Shown here piece by piece: positions 36,725-49,505 of a DNA stretch of 64,000 bases (position 1 is the first letter of the stretch; each line of letters opens with the position of its first letter). This DNA is from Ischnura elegans (Eukaryota > Arthropoda > Insecta > Odonata > Coenagrionidae). Below the pieces are notes generated by a model, which was not told the DNA's origin, did no database searches, and saw only the letters and a program-made list of their open reading frames with translations. The DNA lies in assembly GCF_921293095.1 (NCBI RefSeq), contig NC_060249.1:81107907-81171906 (forward strand), written 5' to 3'. The position numbers and the translations under genes are program-made.

Positions 36725-38049
36725 AACCCGATAAGCATCAATCAATCAATATATTCGGAAGACGTCATCACTTATGATTCACAGCCACCGATTCATTTTC
36801 CGATAGCACCGCACATAAATTTAAAAATAGCCTCATTTACTCACCCATTGTTTCAATTTCAAAACGATGGTTGGTCTGGATAGGCGAGGGTGGAGCTCTC
36901 CCCGGACTTCTTCTAAGGTGAGTCACTCTTATAAATTCACGTTAGGAGAGCTATAGCTCCTTTCCCTGTGAAAATCCACGACGGTTAGAAGTTTTACTTG
37001 GAATGTACTAAGGCGTCACCTGTTTTGATTATGGGACCCTTTGGTTCATTAAATATGTATATTTATCTTATAACTCTCATTCCACGCTCCAAAAATCTCA
37101 TTGAGTTGTGAAATTAACGACTAAATTAAGGATTTTTTTTAATGGGTTCACAAATGCGTGCACATATTTCCCTTAATCGTCTGAAGTTATCCATAAGAGT
37201 CAAGGCCAACATATGCTATGAAGATGGGACTGAGGATAATTGCCATTTTTTATTAATTACCTATAGACATGATGCTCCAACGAAAATCATCGAAAGGCAA
37301 AAATTATTATTTCTACGAATAACGTACGTCGATGAGAAAGGAGATGTAAAGAAGAATAATAATGAAAATTAAAAAAATAGCTGATAGAAAAATTGAGGAG
37401 AGAGATACGCCAAATTAATTCTGGAACTTGTGATGATGATGAAAGACCATACTCGTCACAAACTAATAAGAACGCCACAACTACTTCTAGATCTTCGTAT
37501 AATTCCGAAAAATGACCGAAAAATACTTCATGGTTGGCTTAATAGATTTTGTGAACTCCACACACTTATTATTGATGCACGATGACCGGTTTCGACACTC
37601 ACATGTCATTATCGAGGGAAATGTACTTTAAAACGGAATGGTAAGTGGAATTTTCTAAGTTGATTTATCCAACCATGAATTTGAGGCTATACAACGTTAA
37701 CTTGCGAACAATTGAATGCAGAGAAACAATACTTCTCTACCCACAAATCATGAAATAGAATCTTCAATAATTACAATAATGTAATATTTATGTAAATGAG
37801 AAATATGTAATCAAATAAAAAACTTAGTCAATTTAGTCACAGTGCCAAATAAAATTTATTGTGACTCATAGCACTAATAGACTCATTTCAAAGATTGAAA
37901 TAATATGTTAAAAACAGTTAAATACAGTGGTTAAATGTGAGCTCAAAACGTGAAAGTACCAACATCTGTCTCTCTACCGTATTAAACTAAAAACAACAAA
38001 TCTAAATGCCCATACCTTAAATTTCCCATTACATCTTCCCACTTCCCAC
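36725..38049. other. Noncoding stretch upstream of the RBM7-like gene
   Basis: Includes a repeat-like motif at about 37585-37625 (ACCGGTTTCGACACTC, then ATGTCATTATCGAGG), similar in layout to the arms of the 26.9-kb hairpin. A 76-codon ORF at 37142-37372 is unrecognised. The rest is AT-rich. Confidence 0.4.
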
Positions 38050-38266
38050 AACTTTAAAGTAAGCGGCCATGATGAAAACATTTATTGGCCAATCGAGTAA
38101 GAGAATGATCTTCATCGAGTCTGATTGGTTGTTAGTCAACGTTGGCGTTGCTCAGGTGTTTTTGTTGTAGGTTGTAGTTGGCATTCTATGGTTGGCGTAA
38201 ATCGCGAAAATACATGTTTTTGTTGTTGAACATCGAGTTGATGCAGAGTAATTAATCTGTTCTTAC
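38050..38266 (+). promoter_or_regulatory. Probable promoter and 5' UTR exon of the RBM7-like gene
   Basis: CCAAT-type boxes occur at 38084-38094 (ATTGGCCAATC) and, inverted, at 38122-38129 (TGATTGGT). There is a GCCATGATG motif near 38066 and no TATA box at a usual distance. A consensus splice donor, GTGAGT, follows at 38267, and a matching acceptor, TTTTGTAG, ends at 38457, two bases before the start codon. This implies a noncoding first exon ending at 38266 and a 191-bp first intron. The transcription start is inferred, not seen. Confidence 0.55.
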
Positions 38267-38459
38267 GTGAGTATTTCTTGTAAAACAGTTTTATTATTCT
38301 TTAGGTTAGATTTATACTAAATTTAAAACACTCCGAGGCATTCGGTATTAGGTGAAAGTGTGTATTTAAAATTGATGATATCCGAGTTTTGAAAAAGTTT
38401 GTGTCAGTCGATGTCCTGGATTCATTACTAATAATTTGATGTACTTTCATTTTGTAGAA

Positions 38460-39559
38460 ATGGCAAGGGAATCGGATATAAAGGAGAGGACCTTATGGTG
38501 CGGTAATATTTCAGAAAATGTCACAGAAGCTATTCTTTATGAGCTCTTTTTGCAGGTGATAACTTAATCATTGAATCCTATATTCTTGTAGCATACCATC
38601 CGAAACCAACGTTTAGTAGCAGTGTTAATAAATAATTTGTGAATATTTCATTAGAATTCGTTAGTTTTCCAGGTATCCGGAAGTTTACTTTTTGACGAAA
38701 TAATACGCCATTGTCTATCTTATTAAGGAGTTTGTGAATTTATTTTTTTTCAATCTCTGGACTTTTCTTCTGTTGTTGTTGATCATTTGTCAGCATCTAT
38801 TCGAGTCACACTTCCATCATTTGAGTCGAGTAACTTGCTTTGTATAAATCTTGAATGTATCCCTATGGAAATGGTGGGATTAAGGCTTGGTTATGTGGCT
38901 CTGGTGTTAATTTTAGGTTTTATCATCTCTGAATTTGATTTATTTCTTCCTTTAACATTGTCTTTTAGGGTGGTCCGTTGGAAAAAGTTCAAATACCGAA
39001 GGATAAAGATGGTAAACCTAGGAGATACGCCTTTATTGTGTACAAGCATGCTTGTTCGGCACCGTACGCAGCTGCGTTGTTTCAAGGGACGGCATTGTAT
39101 CGACGACGATTAAATCTTCAATATAATCAACCAGGTGATGAGGACTCTGCCCAGAGTTCTAGAGTAGCAATCCATCAACGTGCATTGTCTTGTCCAGTCA
39201 ATTTAAGTGGTCCTCTTAATATGTCACCTTTGAATTATCGAGCGGGACTCATGGGATTGTCTCCTGATATAAACGGTAATCCAAGCATGTTAAGTGCATA
39301 TCAGAATCAGTTAAACATTCCAAATCATTTGGCTCCTGGGGAAAATATTGATTCTCTCTCCAAAAGTAGTCTGATGGGCACTTGGAACAGGAATCACCCG
39401 TACAGTAGCTCTCCAAGAATGGATAGATATCAGGATAGGCATAGAAGTGGCTACGATAGAATGGAGCCTAATTCCCAGCGAAGGTATCACCGTGGGGAAC
39501 ACGATTCTCATAAAAGAAGTGATCAGAGTGGTAGGAAGTATCATCACAGAAGGAAGTAG
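38460..39559 (+). CDS. RBM7-like RNA-binding protein (RRM), two coding exons
   Basis: Coding exons are 38460-38555 (32 codons, MARESDIKERTLWCGNISEN...) and 38969-39559 (196 codons plus TAG), giving 228 residues. The intron 38556-38968 has GTGATA and TTTTAG ends and phase 0. An in-frame stop follows at once if the donor is ignored. The N-terminal half is one RRM: RNP2 is TLWCGNI and RNP1 RRYAFIVY, with IPKDKDGKPRRYAF, KH(x)nPYA and LYRRRLNLQY all in RBM7/RBM11 order. The C-terminal half is a low-complexity Ser/Asn/Met then Arg/His/Asp-rich tail ending YHHRRK. In other animals RBM7 binds U-rich RNA and, with ZCCHC8 and MTR4, forms the nuclear NEXT complex that feeds RNA to the exosome. Cys instead of the usual Val in RNP2 (LWCGN rather than LFVGN) is mildly unusual. 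RBM7 versus RBM11 cannot be settled here; invertebrates usually have one such gene. Confidence 0.9.
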
Positions 39560-41900
39560 TCAAATGTTTTATATTCATTGAATTTGTTCTTTCTCCAGTT
39601 TCGTGTGTGATCACTTCAGTTTTGACAATCCTACTGTGGAATGCATGCGAGCGACTCGCTGATTGTGCCAAGTACATATTTTGGGTGAACGTTTCGTTTC
39701 AACCACCAATAATATCTTCAGAATATGGTGTATTAAGTTATTGAAAATCACTTCTCTTAGTGTAGTGATGACTGTATCCTATCGTTTGTTCTCGTGGAAG
39801 TTTATGAATTAGACAGCCAATAAGGATTGTCCAATTTTTTATGCCTATGCCAAATCAATACTCATCATGATTAATTTGAATGTACAGAATGCATCTATTT
39901 ACTATGAAATCACTAAACTTTTTTTAGTTTCCTTGAATATGAATTAATATTATTCTATTGAGTTGCTTCCACATCTACAAACTCATTTGATAGAAATGTT
40001 TATGTAATTTACTGTAGAATACTAAATTAGTTGAGTCAGCCTTGATTGTACGAGTGTGTGGGAGGCCCTGCTGCTTTCCATGGGTTCCAAATGGAAACTG
40101 TCTATGGCACAAGTAGCCAATATGCAAATCTTTGTACATTCTAAGGTAAAGCTCGGTGACCTTTGCTTAAGTATCTATTTTATTGGGCAGCCTGAAGTTA
40201 TTGTTTCCTGAAATTCTAGATAATTGGTCTAAATTGAGTGAGCTGCGTTACCATTAGTTTTAGCCAGTTAGTCTTAGCATTTGCATTCCACTTAAATGAA
40301 ATCAATACTTTTTCAATGTTCAATTTCTCTTTAGACTTTGTTGAGATACATTTAATAGTGGAGCTTGCTGCTGTATTTGTTTATTCACAATACTTGCAAT
40401 TAAATCTATGCCTCTTATTTAGGTGTATTTAATTTAAGTGATGGAATTTTATGCATTCCATCTTATTTTGTGGTATTGGCCATCAAATGGAGGACTTTGT
40501 TGAGTGAGATATGGAGTGAAATCAAATCTGCTTATCTCAGTTTGCAAGGCCCTGGTAATAATAGCCTTTAATGGCCTCTGAATTCTTGAATGGACCTCTT
40601 ATTGGTCATGTCATATTAGTTAAGTGGAATAATTGACTCTTATGGTAATAGTTAGTTGCCATGGTTGGTCACCATTGCCATGATATTTTGGTGCCCATGA
40701 TCGTCAATGGTTATACCCAATTCACAGTCATGAGGAATTAGGTGTGGCTGCACCCTAGAGGGCTAGAGTTAGGACCCTTTTATTTTTGTGCTCATGAGGG
40801 ATAGACCGAGTAGAACGGCCCATCATCAATCCACCTTTAGTCCTGAAGCCCCACTAAATTCTTTTTAGTCCATTTTTTCTCTGGTGGATACTAGTATTGG
40901 AATGGCTCTGGCTAATTAATGTTTCAGAGGGCATTATCTAGGGGGATTCATCCTTTACACTGTCTATTCTCAAATCACAACCTCCTAAAGAATTAATGTT
41001 GTTTTCTCTTTGTCCATTGAGGAGCAGTTGTAGTTCTTTCAATATCATTGGTACAATGTATGGTTGACATTCACTCTTTTTGTAAGTAATTACTCACCAA
41101 ATTGGCTTTGAAATGAATGAGGTTATTTGTGGTGAAATAGTGTGTGAAGAAGTGTGCATAAGAGCGACAGAGATAATTGTCTTCGCAATGCATTGCTTCG
41201 CTATGTTATACATAATCAAGTTATCATAACCATGTGATAATCCATTTTCCTTTCCAGTTGTACTCATATGCACAATGAAATTAAAAATTCATTGATTGTG
41301 AAAATGATTTGTTGTGTTGGAAGCTCTCAATATATTTTTTGTAATGTGTTAAAAGCCCTCAATATTTTTATGACATATTATTTTTGGTATATTTGAAGCA
41401 GCGGAAGTCGTAGATGGTTTGTGTTTATTGTGTACACCAATATCTTAGAGCAATTGAAGTAGGCCAGTAGAAATGTATAAAGTATCCACTGTATAGTGTT
41501 TTCCCTTTGATGGCGCTTTTATGCAGTGATTTTTGGTAACTTTCTCTTGGGCTCTCAAATGAAATTGATATTCTTGCCGTCAATGTGTAATGAAATAAGA
41601 GTACAACTAGATTCTTTTCCAAACTGAATCAAAGATAAATTTTGGTGATAGTGGTCTAAAGTTTCATATTTTGACTTGAGTAAAGCTGATAGCTATTTAC
41701 TGTGTGGTGTACAAATGTATCCGATTGACTTCACCAAAGAAACATGGTTATGATTTAGGTAAGACTTTACTCAAACATAATTTAAAAAAATGTTTTTCTC
41801 TAACCTGTTCATGGTGTAGAGGGGGATTCATAGGTGTGGTGGCCTGTGTTATTTACTGACTATATTTGAGTATTTGTATGATACAAATCTTAGCAATAAA
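39560..41900 (+). other. Probable long 3' UTR of the RBM7-like gene
   Basis: From the stop codon to about 41.9 kb the plus strand is T-rich, free of recognisable repeats and lacks coding potential. The first full AATAAA I find lies at 41895-41900; an AATAAG variant is at about 41594. This fits a 3' UTR of up to 2.3 kb, though transcript ends are not proven. Confidence 0.4.
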
Positions 41901-42859
41901 GGCTCTTAAGTTTCAAACATGTTACTTGTACTGAGAGGGAGCTGTTGTCTATTTTGAAAAATTCAGGCATGATGGAACTCTAGCTTCATAGAGTTATTGT
42001 TAGCCTTGTAATACTCTAATTTGCACCATTATCAATATCCACTACAGCATCAGCAAAGGTATTCAACTTTTGTCGACTGATATTTATACCAGTGGAAGTG
42101 AGTTTTTTCCTCTGGCAATCCTCTAATGTAAACTTGGGAGTGTGCCATAGCTGTGTATGCGTAGGGCATTGCTTTCTCCATCGTCACAATCAATTGGGAG
42201 TGGATAAAGGTGGCAATTGCAAGGATTAATTGCCATTGGCCAAGAAAGAATGCTTTCTGAGAGTAATTCATATCATTCATTTATGTATTTATCTAAGATG
42301 AAGGTCTGTTTGGATTTGGTGAAGCCTTTGGAGCAGTGTCTGAAGGATTGGAATGTGAACTCCGGACCCTTTGATCTATAGCAAGGCGCCCCACATACAA
42401 GGCTTCCACATTCCCTAAAATGATATTAGAAACAAATACTTGGTTGCACTATTTCCCAGCTGACAGTCTTACATCACTTTATGACAATGACAGTGAAATT
42501 ATCTGTAGTGGTCAATGAGCTACAGAAATTGGCTTTTGAAAATCGACAGAAATGAAATTAAGTGGCTTGATAGTAGCAATGGTAGATGAATTTATTTTTT
42601 ACATAGGAACCAAAGGGGTATATGACAAATTATTCAGCACATTGATTACAGGGTATAGCTTTCAAAGATCTCCCACGTATTGAGTTCTACCTTTTTCTTG
42701 TCTGCAAATGATCTAAAATTGTCTGCTCATAATGCTGGAAGGGAATCAACTGAAAGTCACAGAGATGAGGGAGATCCATCTAAGAAAGCGTGACAATTAT
42801 GAAATTTAGGACTTGAAAACCAAGTGAGAAGTATTCATTTCCTTGTATGATTAATCATC

Positions 42860-43504
42860 AATAGGGTGGTTTCCTATTTTTTTTATTGCCTAAATCAAAA
42901 TATTATCACTCCTGGAGAAATATTTCATGCGTTTAGATTTTTAAATGACAATATCTATTTTTCATGATTAAGTGAAAAAAGAAACAAAAACATGACGGCT
43001 AAGTATGAGTGCTGGGAAAAGCCTGTGTGACATCATTCTGGATGCCGCTGTGGAGGCCACCTTGGTGCGAGGCTGTAAGCGCCGCGACGATACAGGCTGT
43101 TAGTAGGTAGCATAGTACCCTGCTAACAGGTAGCGCTTGGCTTAAATAAGGATTATTAATACCCTATCAAACGAAGGAAACTTTCCGACCATGGGCAATT
43201 TTGATAAGCGATTTTAAGGGACGTTTCCCTGTGCCACATGCATGCATTGGTAATCTCAGACGATGTAAAACTCCTGATGACTCGTATAGCATCTGGGCCC
43301 CTGTGACGTTATGTGGAGTAGCATCGCATGGCCGCCAATCTGACCTTTTTCAAATGAGATTAAAACTGACCATTAACATTCATCTAAACTTGGATTTCTA
43401 AAACTAAGTAATTTGTATATGTACTTATTATGAATACACTAATGGTGGGTAACTAATCGCAATAAATGCCTTTTGTTTTCTTTGATGAAGGAAACTACCT
43501 TATT
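42860..43504 (+). mobile_element. AATAGGGT-terminated nonautonomous element, copy B
   Basis: 645 bp, same orientation as copies A and C. Ends are AATAGGGTGGTTTCCTA and AAGGAAACTACCTTATT. It includes a segment, ACCCTATCAAACGAAGGAAA with TTTCCGACCATGGGCAATTT, that is also in copy C but missing from copy A. A 66-codon ORF inside it is not a recognised protein. Confidence 0.85.
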
Positions 43505-43907
43505 GCTAGCTCTCTAATTTTCTCCATTACACCAAAAATATGTGAAGGAAGCCAGGTGCAGGTGAACCCTTACCATCCCCTTTCAATCCCTGAGTCTAGT
43601 TTTCTGGACATTACTTAACAGATTAGTGATACTGCTCAAGGGTCAAATTTTAACGTGTTTTCATAGCCACTTCCGTATGTGTGTTTGTCCTAATGGGAAA
43701 AATCTTGCAATTCAAATTTAACCCACTTCCTAATTGGCTATTGACATAAAATTTTCAGTTCAGGTCATAACAAGATGACTGAATTCTTATGCTATTTCTA
43801 GTTCTTTCGAGGCTCTATGAGTAGCTATCTTTGACAATTGATGTTAGCATTGTTTGCTCAACTGCAGCATAAATTTAAATGATTTCATTCCTTGCATTTA
43901 AACAAGA
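43505..43907. other. Noncoding spacer
   Basis: No feature recognised between the element and the tRNA-like sequence. Confidence 0.4.
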
Positions 43908-43955
43908 GGTCTTGTGGCACAATGGATAACCGAGTAGGGATTTGAATCCTGGGAG
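43908..43955 (+). pseudogene. tRNA-Arg-like fragment with internal deletion
   Basis: GGTCTTGTGGCACAATGG, continuing GATAAC, resembles the acceptor/D-arm of arginine tRNA and contains an A-box-like TGGCACAATGG (43915-43925). GATTTGAATCC (43939-43949) resembles the B box/T-arm. About 25 bases covering the anticodon arm are missing, so it cannot be a working tRNA. It may be a tRNA pseudogene or the head of a tRNA-derived SINE. Confidence 0.45.
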
Positions 43956-46716
43956 TGTTACTTTTTGTGGATATTTATTGTTTCTTGTGAGTTTTCTGTG
44001 TGTGTCTTCCATCGTTAAAGGGTTTGCTATGTTTCACTTTTTTTGTAGAAGTTCTTAGTAACATAGTAGCATTTTTAAATAAAGTCTAGAAAATAATATT
44101 ATAATACTTGGGAAAATAATCTAGAAAAGCAAGTCCTATAGTAGACATAAAAAATAAATAATTTATGTAATAATTCATTTTAAAACCCACACTTTTTACT
44201 CTAACTAAAGAGAAGTAAATAATTCTTGGTCCAGTGTTTCGATTTTGCTGAGAAAAGACTTCCTACATGCTCAGATCATTGTGCACATCAATTTCAACAT
44301 CACAAATCAAATTCTTTCTCTGTAAGCATTTGTGGAAATACTGCAACTAAAATGTATGATGAATCTATTTCACTCCAGTATATGTTGTAAATTGAATGCC
44401 GACTACCTTTTGGTTTTTAATGTTTAGTCTTCTCTATATCTGTAGAATTAAAATGTGGGACTTTCGTTCATTTTCTTCTTTTTTATTTGAAAAAAAAAAA
44501 TGTTTGGAAAAGAAATTTTTTGAATTGTTCTGATGATGATAGGTAAAATGAGAATTTCATTAAGTTTCTTTATACTCCTGTTCGATTTGATACTAATCAC
44601 CAAGGACATCTGTTGATGTTTACCCACTTTTAGTGGGACTGCCATAGAGAATAGGTGTATAATTAGATATAAATACGATTGTAATTTGTGGCAGTGATGT
44701 GCAGTTCTTATAGTGTGAGGGGGGAGACTAGTTTGGGTCAAGCAAATTTTTTCCCTCAAGAAAGAAAGAATGTATCATTAAGATACGTAGTGGCAGAGGG
44801 TGCAGTTAAGAGGATAGGGTCTTTTGTACAGATGTTTCCCCTACTGTTCCCCACGCAAATGTGTATGAATGTTCTCATCAGCTGCAGGTTTAAGAACTTA
44901 AAGGGACAATATTTTCAGGAAACAATGAAATTATAGTTTTTAAGTTTCCCGTCTTCCACACAGTGGAACTCTTTTATCTAGATGTTCCAAATGTTTTCCC
45001 CTATTAATCCTCAATCTTTGGGGTTTTCACATATACAAAGCTTGTTATTATTCTCTCTTGAGCTGACCGTTAATGGCTACCTTTTCCTCTCTCTTGCTAC
45101 TTGTGGAGTCTTGATAACTATTTTTTGTCATAAGTAAAATAATCCCACCAGGATCTTAATGTAAACCTTATTGATAAGCCTCTCAGTTTTACTCTTCTTC
45201 CCTGCCTTAACTTTGAATGACTCCCTGAGGTTAAACAAATTCATCTGAGACAGCCGTAGTGGTCAATTCTTGGTAGACATGTTTTTTGTCATTGGTTAGG
45301 TACACAATGCACATACATCTGGAAGCAATTGCTGAATGTTTATTTTTATCATTTGAGATGGATGTGCTAACCTTGGATTTTCTCCACTTTGAATTTTAAA
45401 AATGACCAATATTGTTTTTCATTTTAAAGCTAAGTACTTGTGCCGTGCTTAAATTTTGTGACAGAAAACTGATCACCTATGTTTTTCATATAAGCTATTA
45501 CGAAGTAACTGAAAAATGTCGAAAACTCAATGAGTAAAATAAATCAATGTGACTTTCTTAAAATTCCCCAGGAAAGCGAAGAATTTATAAAGTTTGGTGA
45601 AATGGTTTCCCGAAAACCTGAGTCATTTTGCTGAAAACAGATGCATAATCTGTATGTTGAAGATGCTCTTCAAACAAAAACATGTATCCCTGCATATTTT
45701 TTTACTCATTTCTTTGGCAATTGTAAATAGTAAAAAATTTCTTTTAAATACCCAAGTTGGTACAGGAGGCGGGTTAACAACTCTCATAAAAGTGAATTCA
45801 TTTTTGGAAAAGTGAGTAATTTTCACCAGTACATACCTATTAATCTGAATAAAATTTATTCGTTAATTTGTGATAAAAACTTTTGTATTGACCTTAGTAT
45901 ATTTAATGGATGCCTACATATTTGTTTTCAGTGTTTAAGGAACATATAGGATATCTATTTGTCAATATATTCTCCTTCATTGAAATTGTCCCATGGGAAT
46001 GCTTCAAATAGAAGTAATCATGTAATCCAAATTAAATAAATATTCAAGATATTTACCAAAAAGGTAAACAGTTTCAATCTAAATTTATTTTATTTTCATA
46101 GCATGTTCAGTGCCTACTCAAGAAAACATATGTATGCTATAAATTTTGCTCTGGAAATAAAATAATTTACCATCAATTTATAATTATTTCATTGAAGATT
46201 GACCACTTATTGCACACCATGCAGGAAACATTCTATATATTGGTGAATGAAAATAAGTAGGTAATAGACACCATTAAAGAAGCTCTCCAGGCTGCAGACA
46301 CGTGACACCTGCCAACCTTAGCTCACCACCTTCGATGAAATGTGAAAAAGAATTGGTGTTAATGAATTAAACTCTTAATTTTGCCCAATTTCCACTCCAA
46401 TGAAATCCAGCTATTTGGTTGAGTTAACACTATTTTCAAAAATATGATAAAGCATTACACTAGTATTAATATAAGTTATAAAACATTATTACAACTTGTT
46501 AAGTTTCAGCAGCAACCTTGGCAAGATCCTCAACATACAAAATCATTGTGGAGACTTATCATCAGCAGCAACTTCCAAGAAAGAAGTTGGCAATGAATGT
46601 AAGGACATGGGATTTTAGGACAATGATGAGACTGGTAAGCAAGAAAATTTGAAAGGCGAGATGAATGAATCGAGAATGGATATGTAGCGACTGTGTAAGG
46701 TGAGATGGAAGGATAA
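43956..46716. other. AT-rich stretch, no gene recognised
   Basis: Small ORFs such as 44688-44936 and 45594-45815 (with a GTGGGLTT segment) have no domain I can name. No clear repeat boundary or RNA gene is visible. Confidence 0.45.
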
Positions 46717-46725
46717 TGGAGATCA

Positions 46726-46956
46726 TGGGCGTACCCAGCTTGGGGCAGCCCCCCCAGAAGCAAAAATCGCATATGTCTTTAAGGAAAGAAATATTTTTTC
46801 AAGTGTATAATAAAAAAAAACAAATATAGAGCTGTTACAGTTTCCTTGAAATGTTGGATTTCTTTCACCTTTTCCATTCTTAAATCTTACCTATAACTTG
46901 AACAACCATGGTTTGCCACCCCTCCCCCCTTGTTTTGATCCTGGGTACGCCCTTGG
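46726..46956. mobile_element. MITE with GGGCGTACCCAG termini and 9-bp target duplication
   Basis: Perfect 12-bp inverted repeats GGGCGTACCCAG (46727-46738) and CTGGGTACGCCC (46941-46952). Exact 9-bp flanking duplications TGGAGATCA lie at 46717-46725 and 46957-46965. The element is 231 bp, with C-rich tracts just inside each end and no coding capacity. A 9-bp duplication is typical of Mutator-like elements, but 8-9 bp also occurs in other superfamilies, so the class is left open. Confidence 0.85.
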
Positions 46957-47509
46957 TGGAGATCAGTATGAGTGATGGGTACTGGGTTATATGCATATGT
47001 TGTGTGTAACTAGGTTATGGTGGTGGGGAGGAAAGTCAATACACCCTTGTGGTAGTTCAACTGTATATGCCCACTAGCAACCATGGGGAGGAAGCAGAAG
47101 GGGTGTATGAACAGCTTCAATAAGAAATAATTAGGGAGGTCACAAGGAAGAAAATTCTGATAGTAATGGTGGACTGGAGTACTTCCTGTTAATGAAGGCA
47201 GGGATGGAAACGAAATAGGAGAATTTTGATTATGAATGTGAAACGACGGTGAAAAGAAGGCACTATAATTTTTCACAAGGAATAAGTTATTAACATCAAG
47301 TTCTCACCTGCTGACCTTGGGGGTGTGGGTGTGAGTCCCGCTCATGTGTGTTTTTCACCACTCAGGATATGGGTGCATGAAAAATTCTGCTGGTCTGGCC
47401 CATGGGAAAGCTAAACAAAAGCTACACCTTATAGGATTTCATGGGCAATACGAGCCAGGGACAGAATTGTTTGGTAAAATAAATGTGGATTTAGACCTCA
47501 ACCTATTGC

Positions 47510-49505
47510 TTATGAAATGCAACGTAAAATTAAAAAGACTAAAGAAAATGGAATGTGGAAGCTCTGAAAGGAACTAAAAGAAGGGAATACCAGGAACTAG
47601 TGGAGGAAAGTATCTAGTAGAAGGGTGACATGAGGGCAATAGAGGAAGAGTGGTATAGGATACAAATGAGAATAATTAAGACAGCAGAGAATTTAGAATT
47701 GGATACATAGAGTTTGGTAGGATAAAGAAACCATGGATCACAGAAGAAATGGAGGAGAGAAGCAAGAAGAAAAATATGGGCACAGAGAGCAAGGCAAAAG
47801 GGCATACAGTGAAATGAATAATCGATTTTGGTGGGAAACCAACAGGGAATGGGAGGCCTGTTGGAAAAGGCCATGTGAAGAAATGAAAATTTTCAGGAGA
47901 AATATGAGCACTATAAACCAAGATAAAGTTGCCACTGGGCAGCAAAAGAGGGCAAGCAATGTCAAATATTGGAGCTAAGGTTGGGAGCAAGATGAAATTT
48001 AGAGCAGATGGAAGGGAAAATGTAGAAGATCTACACGACAGCAGAAGCAGACCAGAAAGACTGAACATAGTTGTGGAAAGTGAGGTGGATGAACAGTGAC
48101 CAGGGATCTTAGATGTGGAAATTGAAAGAGCCCTTAGGGATACTGAGGCCAGAAAAAAGGGAGGCATTGACAATATCCAGTGAGAGCTTCTAAAGAATTT
48201 TAGGAAGGCAGGGAAGATAAGGTTTTTTGATCTAGTTCATATGATCTGTGAGGAGGGGTACTGGCCAAAGGATTTCATTCCGAGTCCTAATTCCACAACC
48301 AAAAATGAAGGCTGTAGAATGGTGAGTCAAAAGAACTATTAGCCTAATATCACTTACGTTAAAAGTGGTACTGAGGATTTTAACCATGTAGATGAATGGA
48401 ATCAAGGTAAAATGATTATTTGGGCAAGGATGTTTCTTTTCAATAGAGGAATACCAGCCCCTGATCTATAGCAGTTATGATTATAGCTTTAGGGGAGATG
48501 AACTTGGAACATAATTTGGATGTGTATGCTTGCTTTGTACATTTTGAGCAATTTTTTTGATAGAGGACTGGGTGAAGCTAACGAGCATTCATAAGAAAAT
48601 AGGTGCAGATTGGAAAGTGATTCATTAGTAATATCTGTATATTTCTCAAGAGGGCTCAGGTGAACAGACACGAAGTGAGCATTGGTCAAGGTGTGAGACA
48701 AGGCGGTCTACTATCACCTTTTATATTTAATATGAATACAGAGGAAATGTTGCAGAAGGCATTGGATAAGTAATAGGCAGGAGTTAATGTTGAAGGACTG
48801 ATGTTTAAACCACTGAGGTTTGCGTATGTTCAGGCAAAAGAGTTGCTGGTACTGATTGATATGAAATAAAAATGGTGTGTAGAATATGGCATGACAATCA
48901 TGAGAGGAACAAAGTTGGTGTTTTTGCAAAGAATCGCAAGCTGCGAATGTGAGACTTCAGATAAAAGTAGGTGGTCATAAACATTAGCTGGGAGATCAAT
49001 TTCTATTCAGGCTGCATATTGAAGGAAAATCGGTGCAGTAGTAACGACATAAGGAGGAGAAATGTTAAGCAAATGAGGTGAGGAAAGAGCTGATAAGATG
49101 TCACATAAGAATTTGAAGAAAAGACTTGTGAAGAGTCTGATCTAGTGTTCCACTTTATGGTGTGTAAACATGGATGTTGAGGAAGCGGATGAGAAGGGAC
49201 TGGAAGCTTTCAAAATGTAGGGAGTGAAGGAATGGAGATTGTGAAGTGGACAGAAAGGAAGGGGAATCACATAGTGTAGGACATGATGAGCACAGGGGAG
49301 GAAGCTTCTAGATTAGACATGGAGCGAGTATTGAGTGGTAAGGGGATGTTAATAACGGCCTTAGAGGGAAGAATGTTTGATAGGAGATGGAGGGGAGAAG
49401 AAGAATGAAATATGGAGACAAAACAAAAATGATGTGATGTAAGGGAATACTGTAATAATAATTAGTAAATACTACAAGCCAACCTATGCTAGGCAGTAGA
49501 ATAAT
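47510..49505 (+). mobile_element. Decayed RTE-like retrotransposon (linker, reverse transcriptase, C-terminus)
   Basis: Reading across frames on the plus strand: RIKKPWITEEMEERSK at about 47720, NNRFWWETNREWEACWK at 47820, then GILDVEIERALRDTEA and KGGIDNIQ at 48110, ISLISLTLK at 48345, LVKLTSIHKKIGADWKV at 48570, and VKSLI...YGVNMDVEEADEKGLEAFKM at 49130-49220. Near the end a PTLG-type sequence (about 49490) matches the usual 3' tail of such elements. The order matches arthropod RTE-type elements whose endonuclease is often annotated as craniofacial-development-protein-2-like. Dozens of stops and frameshifts mean it is long dead. Purine-rich bias makes spurious hydrophobic ORFs on the minus strand (up to 165 codons at 47676-48173). 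Confidence 0.8.

Noticed and set aside
47280-47350. Possible tRNA-derived SINE head (GTGTGAGTCCCGC as B box)
   Set aside because: No convincing A box or acceptor stem accompanies it.
47676-48173. 165-codon hydrophobic minus-strand ORF
   Set aside because: It is the antisense of purine-rich, RTE-like linker sequence on the plus strand. Its hydrophobicity is a by-product of AAG/GAA-rich codons read in reverse.
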